DNA of 64,000 bases from assembly GCA_021778015.1 (NCBI GenBank), contig JAJYCX010000008.1, positions 1-64,000 of the forward strand, written 5' to 3'. This DNA is from Pseudomonadota bacterium (GTDB lineage Bacteria > Pseudomonadota > Gammaproteobacteria > UBA1113). The translations under genes were made by a program, and so were the position numbers. Below are positions 61,501-64,000 of this stretch, piece after piece (position 1 is the stretch's first letter; every line of letters begins with the position of its first letter). Below the pieces are notes generated by a model. That model saw only the letters and a program-made list of their open reading frames with translations. It made no database searches and was not told the DNA's origin.

Positions 61501-63875
61501 ACGGTGCCTGTATCACCTTTAATAGATAAAGCTGCCTTAGCAGCTTCAGAACTGATTTCAAATGCATTATTATAAAGCGTACCATCAATATCCAATGCAG
61601 CTAGCTTTCGTGGCATCCTTACGCGCTTATGGGCGGTATTAGCAACCACGCTATTCTCGCTACGACTAGCAAATCGATTTGCTTTAGATCTTTTTGCAAT
61701 GCTCTTAGCGGGTGCGGCCCAAGCTCTATTGCTTAACTCTTTCTCAACCATCTCAATCAATCGATCAAGATTTTCAATACTGGATGCAAATGATGCTAAT
61801 TGTAAAGCTTTACCCTTAAATTCTGGACGTCTCTTTTCATTAAATTCTGAATGCATCTTTCGCAGTGAAATTAATTTTCTCCGAGCCTCATACAGTGTTG
61901 CTTCATTCAATGAAGCCAGGTCATACTTGCCAATAGCTTCTAGTTCTGGCGCAGGCCTATGTCCGTCTTCATCATAGAAAAGTTCTTGCATAGCTGTTAT
62001 TTCAGGTTTTATAGCCGCTTCTTGTTCATTAACAGTTTCACTTATCTTTTTTTCTTTTTTCTCTTCCTCAAGTGCGTCAATATCGTCTTTCTGTTCCTGA
62101 ATTCTAGATTCTAGCATCGCTCTTTGTTTTTCTAGCTTTTCTTTTTCACCTTGATCTATGCAAGCATCTATGTCTGCTTTAAGTTTAAGACACAATTTTT
62201 CATCTGATTCAAGTAAACCCTTTGTTTCGTCAATTAATCTGTCTATATTTAGAGATGGCCTTAAAATTCTCTTAGGGATCTCGCTGAACTCCCCAATACT
62301 TTTTTTTACAGAATCAAGATAGGTCTTTGGATCTGTCCTATATGAAACCAGATTGTTTTCTAATTTATGGTAATTTGCAGCTCTTTGGTATGATCCTTCT
62401 TTGGGCTGTGCACCATTTATTTTCAATTTATGCTCTTCATTGATGTGACGTATCTTTTTGCTGGAAGTGGCCTCATTAGGCACCTTTTGCGGTTTCAATT
62501 TTTTCCTGTTTTTAAGTAGTACATATCGTTCCAATTCAGATTCAGGTTTTTCTTCTTCTTTCTCTTTGCCCGCTTTTTCTTTAGATATCTTTTCTTGTTT
62601 TTCTCTTTCGATAGCTTCATCTAATTCGACAAGGCTTTGCTCTCGCTTAGCGTCTTCATTCCTGCCCTCGAATACATTTAATTCATCTAGACTTTTTGTA
62701 TAACCCTCTGTAGGCGCTGTCTCTGTAAAATTAAGTCTCTTTCTAGCGAGCGGTTTTACAGGAGCAGGTTTCGCTACAGATAAAAAGCCTGCCATTGAAC
62801 TCAGAAGAGCCGCAGAATCTTCTTCAGAAAACGGGTTTTCTTTCGTAGCCTGCCTCAATCTACCCAGCCGTTCCCAGAATTGGTTCATTGCTTTGGTTTT
62901 TTGAGCAGGGGGCTCGAAGAGCTTTTGAGGCTTTGGTAAGAAAGAGCTGGCAGGAACTTTTACCATTTTCTTTTGGCTAGCGCTATCAAGAAAATAACAC
63001 CTTAACGTTCCTGTCCCTAATTGCTCAATATATAATATATTTTCTTCAAGCTTAAACTGAGGCCTAGCACTATCCAGCCACTGACAGACACGTATATTTT
63101 CTGGCCATAGATTTTCAAGTTGGCTAGCTGGTTCTTTAGTTTCTTCTTTGCCTTCTTCTTTGCTTTCTTGTTCAGCCTTAACTTCACTTGATCCGAAAAA
63201 CTTTTCTTCAAACAAAGTATAAGCTGCTTGCTCAATATTAAAATCAGCATTAACTATAGCTTTTGCAATTGCCTCAGCCGCTACCATATCATCTTCATCA
63301 TATCCTTGTATCTTAATCTTTTCAAAAAGCTTTGATTGCACTATCCCATTGCACGTTTGAACATATTGCCAAAATAAATCGCGCTTGGTTAAACCGCGTT
63401 TTGCTAAAAATTGATCGATATCAATAATTTTGCCATTTTCATCCTTTACTTGAAAGGCTGGATTGTAGTTTCCATCTTCATCAAAAATATAGTCATAGAC
63501 CTGTTGAAGCATCTGTAGGCATTGTTTTCTATATTTAGTCTTATATTCTTCTAACTTTTCTGGTGGTAGCGGCTCTGAGATCTTGTCTGTAAATACTCGA
63601 TACTGTCGACTAAATTCATTACTCTTAGCCTCTTTTTTGGGCTTATATTCAGCATATTGTTGAACCTCGGCAAATAAGGCGGGCAACAAAAAATCCATCG
63701 TTGCAAGAGCCTTCGGGGGTAAACATTCTTTACCCTCTTCACCGGCAAAATCTGGGAGAAATGCTCTTTTATTGTGCTCAGCATCAGTATGCGTTAATGG
63801 TTGGCGCAATACCTTCTTCAGCAAAAACTCACGATTATAAATTATATATTCAGCTTCGCTACTACTACTAGACAT
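55530..63875 (-). CDS. Giant ankyrin/HAD multidomain protein, 2781 aa (candidate effector)
   Basis: N-terminal charged/coiled region (1 to about 740). First HAD-like domain with motif I DIDGT (Asp762, Asp764) and acidic motif DDTDSH (967-972). First ankyrin array, six repeats (about 1059-1286). Unknown segment (about 1290-1760), then a Glu/Lys/Gln linker. Second HAD-like domain with DVDET (Asp1807, Asp1809), later VADDLAE. Second ankyrin array (about 2062-2376) ending in three near-identical 44-residue units. Helical part, a two-segment membrane hairpin (about 2519-2570), EEQ repeats, and a Ser/Pro tail. A weak ribosome site precedes the ATG. A Dot/Icm effector is the likely role, since no bacterial process would need this design. 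Confidence 0.75.
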   Translation of the reverse strand: MSSSSSEAEYIIYNREFLLKKVLRQPLTHTDAEHNKRAFLPDFAGEEGKECLPPKALATMDFLLPALFAEVQQYAEYKPKKEAKSNEFSRQYRVFTDKISEPLPPEKLEEYKTKYRKQCLQMLQQVYDYIFDEDGNYNPAFQVKDENGKIIDIDQFLAKRGLTKRDLFWQYVQTCNGIVQSKLFEKIKIQGYDEDDMVAAEAIAKAIVNADFNIEQAAYTLFEEKFFGSSEVKAEQESKEEGKEETKEPASQLENLWPENIRVCQWLDSARPQFKLEENILYIEQLGTGTLRCYFLDSASQKKMVKVPASSFLPKPQKLFEPPAQKTKAMNQFWERLGRLRQATKENPFSEEDSAALLSSMAGFLSVAKPAPVKPLARKRLNFTETAPTEGYTKSLDELNVFEGRNEDAKREQSLVELDEAIEREKQEKISKEKAGKEKEEEKPESELERYVLLKNRKKLKPQKVPNEATSSKKIRHINEEHKLKINGAQPKEGSYQRAANYHKLENNLVSYRTDPKTYLDSVKKSIGEFSEIPKRILRPSLNIDRLIDETKGLLESDEKLCLKLKADIDACIDQGEKEKLEKQRAMLESRIQEQKDDIDALEEEKKEKKISETVNEQEAAIKPEITAMQELFYDEDGHRPAPELEAIGKYDLASLNEATLYEARRKLISLRKMHSEFNEKRRPEFKGKALQLASFASSIENLDRLIEMVEKELSNRAWAAPAKSIAKRSKANRFASRSENSVVANTAHKRVRMPRKLAALDIDGTLYNNAFEISSEAAKAALSIKGDTGTVEAFTARDKAEFRENVVLALKNSIAAIVSSDQIKSEAIIKAIDGIKTEVIKRKLKKQYGITLSKICTLRDCMSNDKGQPRVLGSYYEYTLKKFEDRCCKQFQDELLGYIKSREFNEIILKEREKAFLALKDKIDEIAAKIVVDEPKCTATKGDLIAKRLKESKAARKSISEVFFLDDTDSHLHWVNHANWLGRFRAVPVSAVQAHANSAQTVFKEHNLLAQHEAQIQAQEGRKREPRAFSHFDNPIYLEYKRANIKEIFFKKVPKEIINFKAGPKEETLLHYVSRMGDLDCVKALLRSNEIDLYIQNSKGETFLQVTDQYGRTILHHATAEGNLGMVERLIEAGADVNAQDNNGLTALHHAVANGNLEMVAKLIDAGADVDAQDNNGLTALHHAVVNGDVDMVRALIILGARVDAQDNNGITALRHAVVNGDVDMVRALIILGAKVDAQDDNGLTALHYGAAEGDMDMVRALIAQGADVTIQDKEGNTPFDLLRPLLKLRIETLKALQDILVIIKKAIDKGFQPKISEAIKNSILATLEYTEFGRQYSTLLKADMDFWTPNIDGYTMQVRCDFCQRYIKFCIDSIDSVYKTSNLSMEAPQVSMSLPRSKRKKYQEATPQKYEIKKSHSEKKLYVLQKAGITEKRETAVIPVVISSNTQGRAIPDKQAKSYYNRADIKPTIECMDAYAAYPEVDFHDAPGNGIFYMPDSVYNDDETEYFFEVTEKDGFQVFDPIAKGYFSPYNRASKLCARFRALREHSSAKMEQRRVEAITTERVDIDVSNEPFLKKRKESISAVLNADDVKASESARNIRSLVNELGLNIIMPLDERRNKFLDLCQLAIEFDRVHSTSLFDDIVGIMSLENDTFTRDIAITIRSGLLHFAQNIDKRKQFIDSLAKFLINLRKGEITLEKFIVDCSKIGARSSISLEIEIESIEEQEHEELGKVPAAELKDDISSDDEKSLDIAPSNIQEEKGKQEEQGKPEEQEEKGKQEEKEEKEEKEEQDSPVEDKKPIVLSDVDETILLRDKSINEALLESLKGRDIYLFTDMIFSVRRIVERMLLIQKLKDRGFNVLGVITPADVTLDYVTEDDIQNSDGSGYFVTDQQKEYLERRAAELYPQIYPEELSQKDNTKIGQAFAEADKLFGKEIREAIAAGKDAGEIKDENFLNKAKAFEAKTNVAKKFTEEISREKGYLHPKACMLDHYNRHKPEQVGDVAVADDLAEVILAVKQVDHPNIKRIHVSRSRLKADYDCALAGDLEYMQSIDKALSQEILLAAVTTDDQYKAELALKQGADIHVVDEAGKTLLHHAAETNRQIVKFLVERGVDVHALDNSRKTALHYAPDPKLVEFLIAQGVKVNAVDNDRKTALYYASRRSQLKVVESLILQDADINAVDNDGKTTLHHMAEMGRLSVVKCLIAQCADTTVKDKDEKTYLEVTNAQGMTLLHHAAIAGDIDLVKYLIAQGADVKAKNKEGKTVLEVTNEQDMTLLHHAAIAGDIDRVQYLIAQGADVKAKNKEGKTVLEVTNAQDMTLLHHAAIAGDIGLVEYLIAQGADVKAKNKEGKTALQCTDAKQLDLIAFLLQKDERLHRQSNETLLKLCHEAAMNLEEKSFDEVLDEELDLLERMATEKCKNKTEYQYFMEWKAVRSAVKETEGAVQASFKELDTAMQAFYVSAHSPSIAFETREQALITASAHVKSIRGNKEQIQEESAPFVDKIKGLFRKQQTYVARNKLVGAAEMFAGAAAMVAGSIGIVASFVAIPFTVGFSLPGLPASASLFAFGLSLFAKGQADYSDAKKEEKRINTLEEVSKRLEVVIPAPAEVEEVEVVISQDGCKELTVEPAGKDRGLGLRWQKEEQEEQEEQEEQEEDKRGKFSSSSADAHRKNPDESSIDKEGEGKEKEEAEIHSSASPENKKVGESGISSLGIGQVRKAEDAAKAIDGESTGRSSPPSSPRQSDNPLGFLPPPLRAGHALPEESITNTSEGPSTPIPTL
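55903..55950. repeat. 9-nt microsatellite in the giant gene
   Basis: Five tandem CTTCTTGCT units encode repeated Glu-Glu-Gln near the C-terminal end of the protein. As the unit is a multiple of three, copy-number change alters length but not frame. Confidence 0.7.
56815..57210. repeat. Three 132-bp direct repeats in the second ankyrin array
   Basis: The word CCTTCTTTG recurs at 56821, 56953 and 57085, a period of exactly 132 nt, with almost no changes between copies. Each unit encodes one ankyrin repeat plus an 11-residue extension (KTVLEVTNEQD type). Confidence 0.9.
58495..58605. repeat. Glu-rich codon repeat tract before the second HAD domain
   Basis: Tandem TTCTTCTTTCTC-type units on the plus strand encode the EEKEEKEEKEEQ linker. 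It is an in-frame simple repeat that probably forms a flexible charged spacer. Confidence 0.65.
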
Positions 63876-64000
63876 ATTACTTTCTCGCTTTCAATTTGTT
63901 GTGGGCTATACTTTGCGGGATGCGCATAATATCATAGGCTTATTCTAACAGTCGAACATTAAGGGAATATTAAATCATTTGGGGGTTAAAAAAAACGGCT

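Noticed and set aside
1..64000. CRISPR array
   Set aside because: Repeats are dispersed palindromes or in-gene tandem repeats without regular unique spacers, and no cas gene is present.

Overview
The window is a chromosomal segment of a gammaproteobacterium of the order Legionellales (Legionella/Coxiella/Rickettsiella/Berkiella-like), moderately AT-rich. The deciding evidence is a syntenic piece of the Dot/Icm (type IVB) secretion locus, with icmV-dotA on the minus strand and icmW-(small ORF)-icmX on the plus strand. Very large ankyrin-repeat and coiled-coil proteins, and a multi-pass protein ending in a eukaryotic-type CaaX box, also fit. I cannot name the species. This points to a host-associated bacterium that delivers effectors into eukaryotic cells.

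Layout. 1-0.4 kb: 3' end of an unknown gene. 0.5-2.5 kb: an MFS transporter, nested palindromic elements and a small orphan gene. 2.6-5.7 kb: a TrpR repressor heading a COG2984/4120/1101 ABC transporter, with a TrpR-like operator over the promoter; I read this as a self-regulated tryptophan uptake operon. 5.7-11.1 kb: YciO-type protein, methyltransferase, low-complexity lipoprotein, dacA-DUF493 and queC. 11.2-13.7 kb: an AT-rich operon of XRE/S24-like regulator, YhhQ-type queuosine-precursor transporter, DUF985 cupin and an unknown protein. 14-16.3 kb: two unknown proteins and a slipin. 16.4-21.6 kb: lolC/E-lolD-cysteine synthase-rimI-prfC. 21.7-24 kb: HEPN/MNT module and 3-oxoacid CoA-transferase. 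24.1-31.3 kb: two unknown small proteins beside dotA, then the icm/dot cluster. 31.4-35.7 kb: lapB, lapA, rpsA, cmk. 36-37.5 kb: a DUF945 protein. 38.1-44 kb: rsmI-obgE-2Fe-2S protein, diverging from rplY-pth-ychF-GyrI-like-lolB. 44.1-46.2 kb: a CaaX membrane protein and an outer-membrane barrel. 46.7-50.3 kb: tRNA-Gln, prs, deoB, add. 50.5-63.9 kb: an effector-like island of coiled-coil and ankyrin proteins surrounding hipBA, ending in a 2781-residue protein with two HAD-like and two ankyrin modules.

A second layer is a dense population of palindromic repeats. At least 13 copies of one family (core GTCATCCTCGACC...GGGGATCCAG and its complement) occur in intergenic spaces. Three other families are nested in one another or scattered. 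Some lie inside reading frames: the 5' end of lolD, and a different repeat in deoB. This resembles the coding palindromic elements of Rickettsia. Several gene starts had to be moved because a repeat extends the reading frame upstream of the true start.

Functionally the conserved backbone is ordinary housekeeping: translation, lipoprotein export, nucleotide salvage and cell wall. The accessory parts suggest a host-dependent life: nutrient scavenging (tryptophan, queuosine precursor), effector secretion, and toxin-antitoxin modules. All functional calls come from sequence reading alone; no database search was run.
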